13,819 nucleotides of DNA from Candidatus Omnitrophota bacterium. Its GTDB lineage: Bacteria > Omnitrophota > Gorgyraeia > JAGLLT01. A program made the translations under genes and the position numbers. A model generated the notes under the pieces. That model searched no databases. It saw nothing but the letters and a program-made list of their open reading frames with translations, and was not told where the DNA came from. Below, piece by piece: positions 1 to 7,423 of this stretch. Position 1 is the first letter of the stretch, and each line of letters begins with the position of its first letter. The DNA is taken from contig DAOVNW010000008.1 in the NCBI GenBank assembly GCA_030630095.1, forward strand, positions 1 to 13,819, read 5' to 3'.

Positions 1-96
1 CCCTTTTTTGGCCACCAAGTCAATAATCTCTTCAGCGTCTACAATAACGGCCCTGCCCCTTTTTATCTTTTCATTAATTTCTTTTATAGTCTTCAC
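1..96 (-). CDS. DUF39 / homocysteine biosynthesis family protein, N-terminal 32 residues (cut by window edge)
   Basis: Only the first 32 codons lie in the window. They read MKTIKEINEKIKRG then RAVIVDAEEIIDLVAKKG, which resembles the conserved N-terminus of the DUF39 family. Members studied in methanogens are implicated in putting sulfide onto aspartate semialdehyde to make homocysteine. The start is a GTG at 96-94, with an AAAGGA ribosome binding site 8 bases upstream that overlaps the last codons of the cysteine synthase gene. The gap to that gene's stop is 3 bases, so the two are very likely co-transcribed and perhaps translationally coupled. The pairing with cysteine synthase supports a sulfur-assimilation role. 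The identification rests on a short segment recalled from memory, and the catalytic region is outside the window. Confidence 0.6.
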   Translation of the reverse strand, partial: MKTIKEINEKIKRGRAVIVDAEEIIDLVAKKG

Positions 97-99
97 TAT

Positions 100-1020
100 T
101 TAAGTCCTTTCGCATAAATTATATCGCTCACCCGTATCAGGCAAAATCACAACAATTGTCTTGCCCGCGTTTTTTTCCTCTGCCGCCTCTTTTAAAGCGG
201 CAAAGAGAGCGGCTCCTGATGACATTCCGGCCAATATCCCTTCTTCTCTGGCTAATCTCAAGGCCGTTAGCCTTGCTTCCCCATCGGTTACTACCGCCAC
301 CCTGTCAATTAATTCTCTTTTTAAAATATTGGGTATAAAGCCTGCCCCTATGCCCTGAATTTTATGTTCACCCGGACTGCCTCCTGAAAGCACGGCTGAG
401 TTTGCCGGCTCAACGGCCACTACTTCAATGCCGGGATTCTTTTCCTTTAAAAACTCAGCAGTTCCCGTAATGGTGCCTCCCGTACCTACACCGGCTACCA
501 GGATATCAACCCTGCCGCCCGCGTCCTCCCAAATCTCCGGGCCCGTTGTCCGGCGGTGCGCCTCTGGATTGGCGGAATTTTCACATTGGTTTAAAAATAC
601 GGACTCTTTATATTTTTCAGCTATCTCCCCGGCCGCTTTTATGGCACCTGCCATACCCTCGTTAGCCGGGGTTAAAAGTATCTCCACGGCAAACGTCCCC
701 AGGAGCCTCCGGCGCTCTATATTAACCGTCTCGGGCATAGATAGAACCAGGCGATAACCTTTTAAGGCACAGATATAGGCCAAAGCGATTCCGGTATTGC
801 CGCTGGTAGCTTCAACGATTACGGTTTCATCCTTTATCAGGCCTTTTTTCTCAGCATCTCTTATCATGGAAATGGCCGTTCTGTCCTTGATGCTCGATAA
901 TGGATTAAAAGATTCAACCTTTGCCATAACCCGCGCTTTTAGCCCTGCTGCCAGTTTATTTATCTTTACCAACGGTGTTTTTCCGATTAACTCTGTAATA
1001 TTATTAGCCGGTTTGGCCAT
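100..1020 (-). CDS. cysK: Cysteine synthase (O-acetylserine sulfhydrylase), PLP-dependent
   Basis: A 306-residue cytosolic enzyme of fold-type II PLP family, expected to make cysteine from O-acetylserine and sulfide. The length matches CysK/CysM (about 300-315). Visible motifs are the PLP lysine in SSIKDR (K45), the TSGNTG substrate/cofactor loop (72-77), the IERRRLLG segment (101-108), ANPEAHRRTTGPEIW (150-164), the glycine-rich phosphate loop GVGTGGT (177-183), SSGAA (267-271) and the C-terminal PDTGERY (294-300). The usual tail after GERY (LST) is replaced by NLCERT, whose codons also carry the ribosome binding site of the next gene. The ATG at 1020 has GGAG 7 bases upstream. Cystathionine beta-synthase or CysM-like substrate preference cannot be excluded from sequence alone, but the family assignment is secure. 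Confidence 0.95.
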   Translation of the reverse strand: MAKPANNITELIGKTPLVKINKLAAGLKARVMAKVESFNPLSSIKDRTAISMIRDAEKKGLIKDETVIVEATSGNTGIALAYICALKGYRLVLSMPETVNIERRRLLGTFAVEILLTPANEGMAGAIKAAGEIAEKYKESVFLNQCENSANPEAHRRTTGPEIWEDAGGRVDILVAGVGTGGTITGTAEFLKEKNPGIEVVAVEPANSAVLSGGSPGEHKIQGIGAGFIPNILKRELIDRVAVVTDGEARLTALRLAREEGILAGMSSGAALFAALKEAAEEKNAGKTIVVILPDTGERYNLCERT

Positions 1021-1067
1021 TTACAAACTCCATATTATATATATGTTAATCTCATCCCATGTCCTTC

Positions 1068-1092
1068 AGGGTATTAGAGTATATTATACCCT
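1068..1092. promoter_or_regulatory. Inverted repeat over the cysK -10 (possible operator)
   Basis: A 25-base inverted repeat has 7-base perfect arms, AGGGTAT (1068-1074) and ATACCCT (1086-1092), with an 11-base centre. It covers the predicted -10 box and start region of cysK, where a repressor would sit. The regulator is not identified in the window. The arms do not match a box I can name with confidence. Confidence 0.4.
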
Positions 1093-1109
1093 AAAGCCGA
1101 AAATGCCAA
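1083..1109 (-). promoter_or_regulatory. Likely cysK promoter (TTGGCA, 15-base spacer, TATAAT)
   Basis: On the minus strand a -35-like TTGGCA (1109-1104; 5 of 6 to consensus) is followed after 15 bases by a perfect TATAAT (1088-1083). The spacer is two bases short of ideal. Transcription would start near 1076, giving a leader of about 55 bases before the cysK ATG. The gap between feoB and cysK is 176 bases, in contrast to the tight feo packing, which supports an independent promoter for cysK. Confidence 0.5.
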
Positions 1110-1196
1110 GTAAAATATTACAGATAGAAATTTGGTAAGAGGAAGTAGATAAGAAGAAAACAAAGGAGAGATAAAATATCTTTAGCTTTTTTTAAT

Positions 1197-3284
1197 CTAA
1201 CCTAACCCAAAAAGTAAACCTGCCTGATAAACAATAAAAGATGCCGTCCAGGCTAAGGCGGTTGTCCAGAAAACCATAAATGAGGTCCACTTCCAGGAAG
1301 AACCCGCCTCTCTATGAAAAACCGCCATCACTACCACGCAGGGGATATAAATAAGAGAAAAGATGAGAAAAGACACCGCCTTAAGCGGACTCCAGGAAGC
1401 ATCATTTCCAATTGACTCCTTTAAAGAGTCTGCCTCTTCAGGGTCAACCTCCCCCAAACTGTACATAGTTCCGTAAGTGCTGACCACTACCTCTTTGGCG
1501 GCAAAGCCTGCTGTCAGGGCAACGCCGGCTCTCCAGTCCAACCCCAGAGGCTTAATAACAGGTTCAATAGCGTGGCCAAACCTTCCCGCATAACTTTTTT
1601 CCATCTGCACAGCCGCTGTTTCATCCTCCGTTAAATTCTTCCCTTTTTCTATAACAGGATTTTGAGGGAAGGTAAATCCCGCCCATATAATTACCGAAAC
1701 AAGAACGATAATCGTTCCCGCCTTTTTTATGTACATCCAGCCTCTTTCCCACATCTTAAGCAGTATGCCCTTTATTGTCGGGATACGGTACGGCGGAAGC
1801 TCCATTACAAAGTGGGCACTTTCACCTTTAAAAACCAATATTTTCAGAAGCTTTGCGCAGCCAAAAGCAATAATAATACTTAGGACGTACATTAAAAACA
1901 TAATATTAGCGCTGTATTCAGCCGGAAAGAAAGCTCCAATAAAAAGGGCAAATATGGGAAGCTTTGCCCCGCAAATCATAAAGGGAGTGATCATCATAGT
2001 AATCAGGCGGTCTCTTTTATTTTCCAGCGTCCTGGTGGCCATAATCCCGGGAACGGCACATCCGTTGGTCGATATCATCAACGGCAGAAAAGACTTTCCG
2101 TGAAGCCCGAATTTACTCATCAACTTATCCATTACAAAAGCGGCTCTGGCCATATAACCGGAATCCTCAAAAAAAGCTATGGCAAAAAACATAAACAGAA
2201 TAAGCGGAAAAAATCCCAGCACGCCGCCGACTCCCCCAATAATACCGTCAACTACAAGAGACCGCAGTAACACCTGGGGAATTAGGCCGCCAACAACTCC
2301 CGCCAGCCAATCAAAAAAAACTTCACACCATCCCACGATAGGCCCTGATAAAACAAAGGTAAATTTAAAAATAAGATACATGACGACGGCAAAAATAGGC
2401 ACGCCGGCAAATCTGTTTAAAGTAATCCTGTCAATCTTATCGGATACAGTATGCCTATCCTCAACAGATAGCTTTAGTGACTGAGTGCAGGCGCCGCTTA
2501 TAAAACCATACCTTCTTTCAGCAACAATAACATCCGTACTATCACCAAAATGCGCTTTTAGATGTCTCCGGCTTTTTTCCGCCTGTTCAACGGCTTCCCC
2601 GGCTACAGTCGACTTCTCAACAACATCTAAAACAAGCCGGTCATCCTCTATAAGTTTAATAATTAGCCATCTGAGAGGATAAGCTTTAATTAAGGCCTCA
2701 TCTTTGATGAGTATCTTTTCTATCTTATCTATCTCCTCCCGCACCTCAGCTCCGTAACTTACGTAAACTTTTTCAAACTCAATCTTCCTTTCATAAACTC
2801 CGATGATGGTTTCTAAAAGCTTTTGGGTTCCTTTATTTTTATTACCTACAGTGGGTATAAGCGGATGCCCCAAAAGTTTTGAAAGTTCAGAATAATCAAT
2901 ATGCTCGCCCCTTTTTTCAACGATATCACTCATATTCATAGCTAATATGAGAGGCGCGTCCAATTCCATTAATTGCGTTGTTAGATATAAATTTCTTTCC
3001 AGATTAGAGGAGTCGATAATATTAACGATAATATCAGCCTCTCTTTGTACGATGAAATTTCTAGCGATAATCTCATCTTCAGAATAAGCCGATAGGCTAT
3101 AGGTTCCCGGCAGGTCAACTACGCTTATCTCGTAGTTTTTATACTTCAGCCTGCCCTCTTTTTTCTCAACCGTTACACCCGGATAATTGCTCACATACTG
3201 ACGCGCCCCGGTAAGATTATTAAAAATCGAACTCTTGCCGCAGTTAGGGTTGCCCGCTAAAGCAATTGTTATCTTTTTTGTCAT
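1197..3284 (-). CDS. feoB: Ferrous iron transport GTPase/permease FeoB
   Basis: A 695-residue inner-membrane Fe(II) transporter. The N-terminal G domain has G1 GNPNCGKSS (11-19), a switch I threonine (T38 in NYPGVTVE), G3 DLPG (57-60) and G4 NMSD (117-120). A linker follows, then the membrane domain from about residue 290. The two Gate motifs each keep a cysteine: NGCAVPG (C409) and ICGAKLP (C438), with MATRTLENKRDRL between them. The conserved GFAAKEVVVSTYGTMY segment (593-608) is present. An upstream in-frame extension exists, but the ATG at 3284 is preferred: it gives the canonical MTKKITIALAGNPNCGKS start, has AGAGGC just upstream and lies 2 bases after the preceding feoA stop. It is the last gene of the operon. 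I see no FeoC and no clear intrinsic terminator after it. Confidence 0.97.
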   Translation of the reverse strand: MTKKITIALAGNPNCGKSSIFNNLTGARQYVSNYPGVTVEKKEGRLKYKNYEISVVDLPGTYSLSAYSEDEIIARNFIVQREADIIVNIIDSSNLERNLYLTTQLMELDAPLILAMNMSDIVEKRGEHIDYSELSKLLGHPLIPTVGNKNKGTQKLLETIIGVYERKIEFEKVYVSYGAEVREEIDKIEKILIKDEALIKAYPLRWLIIKLIEDDRLVLDVVEKSTVAGEAVEQAEKSRRHLKAHFGDSTDVIVAERRYGFISGACTQSLKLSVEDRHTVSDKIDRITLNRFAGVPIFAVVMYLIFKFTFVLSGPIVGWCEVFFDWLAGVVGGLIPQVLLRSLVVDGIIGGVGGVLGFFPLILFMFFAIAFFEDSGYMARAAFVMDKLMSKFGLHGKSFLPLMISTNGCAVPGIMATRTLENKRDRLITMMITPFMICGAKLPIFALFIGAFFPAEYSANIMFLMYVLSIIIAFGCAKLLKILVFKGESAHFVMELPPYRIPTIKGILLKMWERGWMYIKKAGTIIVLVSVIIWAGFTFPQNPVIEKGKNLTEDETAAVQMEKSYAGRFGHAIEPVIKPLGLDWRAGVALTAGFAAKEVVVSTYGTMYSLGEVDPEEADSLKESIGNDASWSPLKAVSFLIFSLIYIPCVVVMAVFHREAGSSWKWTSFMVFWTTALAWTASFIVYQAGLLFGLG

Positions 3285-3286
3285 TA

Positions 3287-3523
3287 TTATGCCTCTTTTA
3301 CCATAATTTTTTGCGCCATACCACAGCCTATGGCCAGCCTGGTATTGCCCACCCGGACGATACACTGTCCCCGCCCCTGTGAATGCAGAACCTTAAACAT
3401 TACGCCTTCCGCCAGGCCCATATCGGTAAGCCTTCTCCGAAAATTTAGCCCCCCGTCTAAAGAGACCAGAATTACCTCTTTGCCGGGTGAAACCATTAAT
3501 AGCGGGAAAACAGCCTCGGACAT
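3287..3523 (-). CDS. feoA: FeoA-domain protein, second copy
   Basis: A 78-residue FeoA-family (SH3-like beta-barrel) protein thought to act on FeoB from the cytosol. The core is FRRRLTDMGLAEGVMFKVL followed by a GNTRLAIGCGMAQKIMVK segment. A TTG lies in frame 3 codons upstream, but the ATG at 3523 is chosen: GGAGG sits 9 bases before the ATG and directly abuts the TTG. That ATG is 1 base after the stop of the first feoA, and the stop of this gene is 2 bases before feoB, so translation is probably coupled through all three. It differs clearly in sequence from the first copy, so the two are paralogues and not a recent duplication. Confidence 0.92.
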   Translation of the reverse strand: MSEAVFPLLMVSPGKEVILVSLDGGLNFRRRLTDMGLAEGVMFKVLHSQGRGQCIVRVGNTRLAIGCGMAQKIMVKEA

Positions 3524-3524
3524 C

Positions 3525-3758
3525 TTAGTCAACCTCCACTATAATATTAGCCGCTTCCTCTTTACGAAAAGACAAATGATAGCTTTTAATCTTTACCTCT
3601 ATAGGATCGCCCAAAGGAGCGACTCTTTCTACTTCTATCCCGGCTCCTCTGATAACTCCCATCGCCAAAAGCCGCCGGCTGATATCATTCCCCCCTGATA
3701 CCTTTACCACCCGGCCTTTTTCCCCCGGCCTTAACTCACTAAGAAGCCTCTCACTCAT
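3525..3758 (-). CDS. feoA: FeoA-domain protein, first copy
   Basis: A 77-residue FeoA-family protein starting MSERLLSELRPGEKGRVVKV and containing ISRRLLAMGVIRGAGIEVERVAP, the typical glycine-rich beta-barrel. The reading frame is open 42 codons further upstream, inside the regulator gene. The ATG at 3758 is preferred because it gives the standard FeoA length and has AAGGAG 7 bases upstream. It lies 19 bases after the regulator's stop and 1 base before the next feoA. Two tandem single-domain FeoA proteins ahead of FeoB occur in several phyla. They may form a complex, or one may be regulatory; the sequence does not say which. Confidence 0.92.
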   Translation of the reverse strand: MSERLLSELRPGEKGRVVKVSGGNDISRRLLAMGVIRGAGIEVERVAPLGDPIEVKIKSYHLSFRKEEAANIIVEVD

Positions 3759-3777
3759 CCCGTTTCTCCTTAAAAAA

Positions 3778-4287
3778 TTACTTCCCGCTTTTAACTTTTT
3801 CCAGCGCCTGCTTATTTTTACACTGTATCCGTTTACCTGTCTTAAGATAATGATCGAACCCTTTAAGCCACAACGGCCTGTCAACTTCAGAGCTGGTTTC
3901 TACAAACTCAACAAACGTACTCAAATTTTTGCATGTTTCAGGGCTAAGGGTGTGCTCCATTTTACAGGCGTCACCCGCGGCTACATGGGGGTCAATCTTT
4001 AAAATACTGGATAAAAATTTAGTCAACATCTTATGCCGTTTAAGCACATCATAGGCTATCCGTTTACCATTTCTGGTAAGCTCCGCGTAACCGTAACGTT
4101 CGTGTTCAACAAGGCCCTTATCGGCCAAAACGTTAAGAGCGCTGGTAACGCTCGGAGTCTTTACCTTCATTAAACGGCTTATATCCTTAACCCTGGCAAC
4201 ACCTTTATCTTTCTCTAATATGGCAATAACCTCCAGGTAATCTTCCATATTAGAACTTAACTTTTCCCCAACACTTTCAGTATGCAT
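3778..4287 (-). CDS. DtxR-family iron-dependent transcriptional regulator
   Basis: A 169-residue metal-responsive repressor. It has an N-terminal winged helix (about 15-75; recognition helix around TPSVTSALNVLADKGL) and a dimerisation/metal domain with RHKML (H85) and DACKMEHTLS (C108, E111, H112). The Cys at the position of Cys102 in DtxR (EACRWEH), where MntR has an acidic residue, favours Fe(II) over Mn(II). Residues matching the DtxR ancillary site are not clearly kept (T89 where DtxR has Glu83; Ala104 by position where DtxR has His98). The C-terminal SH3-like domain of DtxR/IdeR is absent, so its size is MntR-like. The ATG at 4287 has AAAGGAG 6 bases upstream. As first gene of the feo operon, behind a promoter with an overlapping inverted repeat, it probably represses its own operon when iron is sufficient. 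Confidence 0.9.
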   Translation of the reverse strand: MHTESVGEKLSSNMEDYLEVIAILEKDKGVARVKDISRLMKVKTPSVTSALNVLADKGLVEHERYGYAELTRNGKRIAYDVLKRHKMLTKFLSSILKIDPHVAAGDACKMEHTLSPETCKNLSTFVEFVETSSEVDRPLWLKGFDHYLKTGKRIQCKNKQALEKVKSGK

Positions 4288-4321
4288 TTGTAACTCCTTT
4301 AATAGTATATTTACCTCTCTT

Positions 4322-4339
4322 TGTTAGATAACACTAACA
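4322..4339. promoter_or_regulatory. Inverted repeat TGTTAG-N6-CTAACA, likely operator of the DtxR-family regulator
   Basis: Perfect 6-base arms TGTTAG (4322-4327) and CTAACA (4334-4339) are separated by 6 bases. The TTAG...CTAA core resembles DtxR/IdeR boxes, which are TTAGGTTAG-type palindromes. The site covers the predicted -10, so a bound repressor would block RNA polymerase. It is the only such repeat I noticed near these genes. Binding is an inference from position and pattern. Confidence 0.6.
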
Positions 4340-4359
4340 TATTCACGCTTCTTTGTCAA
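4331..4359 (-). promoter_or_regulatory. Promoter of the regulator-feoA-feoA-feoB operon
   Basis: On the minus strand a perfect TTGACA -35 (4359-4354) is followed after 17 bases by TAGTGT (4336-4331), a 3-of-6 -10 that is preceded by TG one base away, the extended -10 form. The regulator's start codon is about 45 bases downstream. It lies in the 105-base gap after pilC and is the best sigma-70-like promoter in the window. Confidence 0.65.
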
Positions 4360-4392
4360 GTTTTATGTAAATTTATCAATCCATCTTACACT

Positions 4393-5625
4393 TTACCTAT
4401 AAGTTCCGTACATAGTTAAAATACCGGCAATAAGACTCCATGCCACAAACGCGACTATACCTCCTAATGTAAGAATAAGCACGGGTTCGAGTAAGGAATT
4501 CATACGTTTAACATAGGTCTCTAACAACTTCTCGTGGATTTGGGCGGTTAAATTTAAAGCTTCATCCAGCCCGCCGGTTTCTTCTCCTACAGCTATCATC
4601 TCAGCCACCATAGGAGGAAAGACGTGGACGGCATCTCGAACGGGCGCGGATAGGCTTTCGCCTCTGGTAACACGCCTTTCCATAATATCCATCACCCGCA
4701 TTGCCGCGTAATTGCCAAGAGTATTACGAACTGTACGCAGCGATTCCAGCATACTGACACCACTGCTTAATAATGAAGCTAAATTTCTGGAAAATTGAAC
4801 CACTACCGAATAAACAAAAACAGGGCCTACAATAGGAAGCCTCATTTTAATTCTGTCTATCCAACATTTTACTGCCTTAATTCTGCTTAAAAAAAACAAC
4901 CCGAAAAATCCCGCTCCCGCTCCGCCAACAATATACTTCCAATAACTTTTTAGCCAGCGCGTGCTGTCCAGCAAAAACTGTGTATTCCAGGGTAACTTTC
5001 CGCCCCGTGCTTTTATGAAGGGCATAAACTTGGGAATAACAAAACCCACCAGAAAACTCACCACAATAATACTCATCACAATTACAATAGCCGGATAGAT
5101 AAAACTGGTGATAATTTGCGCGCGAAACGCCGCCCGCTCTTCAAGATGATCGGCAATACGCTCCAGAATTATATCCAGCGTCCCTCCAACTTCTCCGCTT
5201 TCAATCATATTGGTAATAAAAAAAGAGAAAACTCCGGGGTGTTTTTTTAAAGCGTCAGCGAAGGTTGAACCTTCTTCAATATTATGTAAGACTTGACTAA
5301 GGAGCCATTTTAATTTTCTTTTCCTTGTCTGCCTCTGGAGTATCTGTAAAGAACTAACTAAAGTAACACCGGCAGTAATAAGAACGGAAAGCTGGCGAAA
5401 CATTATAACGATATCGGAACTCCAAATAAAACTAAAGCAATCAAATGACGATGTACGACTTAACTCTTTATTCTCCTTTGACGCATCATTTATTTCTTTT
5501 AATGAAGTTATAACCCTTCCCTGACCGCGAAGGTTAGCAGCCGCAGTATTGATATCAGCGGCCTCAACCGTCCCCGAAACTTCTTTTCCGTTATTGTTTA
5601 TGGTAGTATAAAAAAATCTCGCCAT
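4393..5625 (-). CDS. pilC: Type IV pilus / type II secretion inner-membrane platform protein (PilC/GspF family)
   Basis: A 410-residue polytopic protein that forms the membrane platform on which the assembly ATPase acts. It begins with the family's MARFFYTTINNNGKEVSGTVEA segment. Two tandem T2SSF domains follow (about 75-198 and 277-400), each with its hallmark: ESGEVGGTLD (142-151) and GEETGGLDEAL (347-357). Membrane segments are predicted near 171-196, 231-247 and 380-406. The ATG at 5625 has only a weak ribosome site (AGAGA). It is the last gene of the pilus cluster and is separated from pilB by 137 bases carrying an AT-rich hairpin repeat. No clear terminator follows before the feo promoter. 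Confidence 0.95.
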   Translation of the reverse strand: MARFFYTTINNNGKEVSGTVEAADINTAAANLRGQGRVITSLKEINDASKENKELSRTSSFDCFSFIWSSDIVIMFRQLSVLITAGVTLVSSLQILQRQTRKRKLKWLLSQVLHNIEEGSTFADALKKHPGVFSFFITNMIESGEVGGTLDIILERIADHLEERAAFRAQIITSFIYPAIVIVMSIIVVSFLVGFVIPKFMPFIKARGGKLPWNTQFLLDSTRWLKSYWKYIVGGAGAGFFGLFFLSRIKAVKCWIDRIKMRLPIVGPVFVYSVVVQFSRNLASLLSSGVSMLESLRTVRNTLGNYAAMRVMDIMERRVTRGESLSAPVRDAVHVFPPMVAEMIAVGEETGGLDEALNLTAQIHEKLLETYVKRMNSLLEPVLILTLGGIVAFVAWSLIAGILTMYGTYR

Positions 5626-5651
5626 TTTCTCTGTCTTGTTTTAGGTTTGAA

Positions 5652-5742
5652 TGTAAAATTTAAAATTATAAATGTAAAATGAGAAACTAAAAAACGCTTT
5701 CTCTTGTTAAATGTCAATTTTTCATTTTTAATTTTTAATTTC
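5652..5742. repeat. Short AT-rich inverted element between pilB and pilC (element remnant C)
   Basis: The left part (5652-5684) resembles the TAAAATTTAAAATT...AAATG end of the two larger elements at 7.4 and 11.8 kb. The right part (5712-5742) begins TGTCAATTTTT, the motif found just inside the other end of those elements. Between them is a small hairpin, GAGAAA (5681-5686) against TTTCTC (5698-5703). It reads as an extreme deletion product of the same family with nothing left of the coding part. It occupies most of the pilB-pilC gap. Confidence 0.5.
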
Positions 5743-5762
5743 TTTTTGCCATTTACAGCTTT

Positions 5763-7379
5763 TTAATCCAGCACCGTTACTCTCAAAGCCTCCTCAGGTG
5801 AGGTTAGGCCGCGTTCAACTTTTAAAAAGGCGTCTTTTCTTAAAGTGCGCATCCCACAAGACACAGCAACCTCCTTAATTCTCTCGGCAGAGGAATTTTT
5901 TATAATCTCTTCCTGAATAGAATTGCCTATCTTAAGCAGTTCGAAGATGCCGCTGCGGCCATTAAAGCCTGTCTTCTGGCAGCGCCGGCACCCGGGGGAG
6001 CGAAACCACTGCCTACTTTGTTCAGTATCTTTTAATCCATACATTTTGAGCTCATCCTGTGTGGGCATAAAGGGCTCCTTGCAAAATTCACAATTAACCC
6101 TCACCAAACGTTGAGCTACAATAGCGCAAACAGTAGAGCTAACAAAAAATGGTTCACAGCCCATATCAACTAAGCGGGTAAGCGCGCTGGAAGCATCATT
6201 AGTGTGTAAAGTGGCAAAAACAAGATGACCGGTAAGCGCGGCTTTTAAAGCAATATCCGCGGTTTCTTTATCACGAATTTCTCCCACCATAATAACATCG
6301 GGGTCCTGGCGCAAAATATGCCTGAGCGCTTTAGGAAAAGTAATCTTATTAACATGGTCAACCTGCGTCTGGGTAATACCTTCAATGTGATACTCTACAG
6401 GATCTTCAATGGTAGTAATATTGATACCCGCGGAACGGATAAGTAAAAGCGAGGCGTACAAGGTAGTAGATTTCCCGCTGCCTGTGGGCCCCGTAATAAG
6501 AATAATACCATGGGGCCTTTTAATGAGCGACCTGTATGTCTCTAAAACGTTCCTTTCCATACCCAGTGACTCTAAAGAAATTATCCTTCTTTTAGAAGGA
6601 AGAAGCCTTAAGACCGCCTTCTCGCCATTGACATTAGGCAGGGTGGAAACCCGAATGTCAATCGCTTCATCCATATATTCAAAAACAAAACTCCCGTCCT
6701 GAGGGGCGCGTTTTTCAGCTATGTTTAATCCTGAAAGAATCTTAATTCTAGAAATAACAGGAGGGGCAAGTCCTGCCGGCAAAAAACCTATCTCTCTTAA
6801 TACCCCATCTATTCTAAACCTTATCCGCACTTTTGTTTCCTGAGGTTCAAAATGAATGTCTGAGGCCCTTTGCCTTAATGCCCTGGAGATATAGTCATTC
6901 AGAATATCAATAACGGATTGATCAATAGTTTCTTCCGCTAATTCTTCCTCCATAGATGCTGAATTGACTCTATAATGCTTTTTCAGCAAAGATCCGATAG
7001 TAGTATCCGCGCCAATATAAAAAGCAATCTGTTTATTGGTTAACCTTTGTAAGTTAGCGGCTATTTGAGGGCTCAAAGGCTTCGCGCAGGCAAGATATAA
7101 GGTATCTCCTTCTGTTTTTACAGGAATAATATTATACTTAAAAGCAAGATTGGCTGGAATAGATTGAATGGCTCCGGATTCTATATCCATCTCTTCTAAT
7201 TCTATATAAGGCAGTTTACAGATTTCAGCTATAGCGCGCGCCACATCTTCTTCCAGGCAGTGCCCTAATTTGACCAGCGTTTGACCCAAAAGTTCTCTAT
7301 ACTTTGTCTGAGCCTTCAAAGCTTCATCTAACTGTTCTTCATCAATGATTTTCTTTTCTAGCAATACCTTACCAAGCAT
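5763..7379 (-). CDS. pilB: Type IV pilus assembly / type II secretion ATPase (PilB/GspE family)
   Basis: A 538-residue cytosolic hexameric ATPase that powers pilus or pseudopilus extension. It has an N-terminal MshEN/T2SSE-N domain (about 1-140), then the ATPase core with Walker A GPTGSGKST (297-305), Asp box TTIEDPVEY (322-330), Walker B DPDVIMVGEIRD (359-370) and His box TGHLVFATLHT (383-393). A four-cysteine zinc site typical of PilB/GspE is present (C430, C433, C464, C467). The reading frame runs 53 codons further upstream to a GTG at 7538, but that part is the translated tail of a broken four-helix-bundle gene. The ATG at 7379 gives the normal MLGKVLLEKKIIDEEQL start and has TTGGAG 7 bases upstream. 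pilT is immediately upstream in the operon and pilC downstream. Confidence 0.95.
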   Translation of the reverse strand: MLGKVLLEKKIIDEEQLDEALKAQTKYRELLGQTLVKLGHCLEEDVARAIAEICKLPYIELEEMDIESGAIQSIPANLAFKYNIIPVKTEGDTLYLACAKPLSPQIAANLQRLTNKQIAFYIGADTTIGSLLKKHYRVNSASMEEELAEETIDQSVIDILNDYISRALRQRASDIHFEPQETKVRIRFRIDGVLREIGFLPAGLAPPVISRIKILSGLNIAEKRAPQDGSFVFEYMDEAIDIRVSTLPNVNGEKAVLRLLPSKRRIISLESLGMERNVLETYRSLIKRPHGIILITGPTGSGKSTTLYASLLLIRSAGINITTIEDPVEYHIEGITQTQVDHVNKITFPKALRHILRQDPDVIMVGEIRDKETADIALKAALTGHLVFATLHTNDASSALTRLVDMGCEPFFVSSTVCAIVAQRLVRVNCEFCKEPFMPTQDELKMYGLKDTEQSRQWFRSPGCRRCQKTGFNGRSGIFELLKIGNSIQEEIIKNSSAERIKEVAVSCGMRTLRKDAFLKVERGLTSPEEALRVTVLD

Positions 7380-7423
7380 TTTCACGCTCCAAGTTAAAAA
7401 TTTAAAATTAAAAATGAAAAATT

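Noticed and set aside
1169..1181. AGATA-AAA-TATCT palindrome between feoB and cysK as a terminator
   Set aside because: The stem is only 5 A/T-rich pairs and no T-run follows on the minus strand, so it is not a credible intrinsic terminator.
1729..2103. Plus-strand frame of 124 codons within feoB
   Set aside because: It is the antisense of the conserved FeoB membrane domain with no recognisable protein features.
3284..3365. Upstream in-frame extension of FeoB (27 residues)
   Set aside because: It overlaps the feoA coding region in another frame, has no FeoB homology and the downstream ATG fits the family start and ribosome site.
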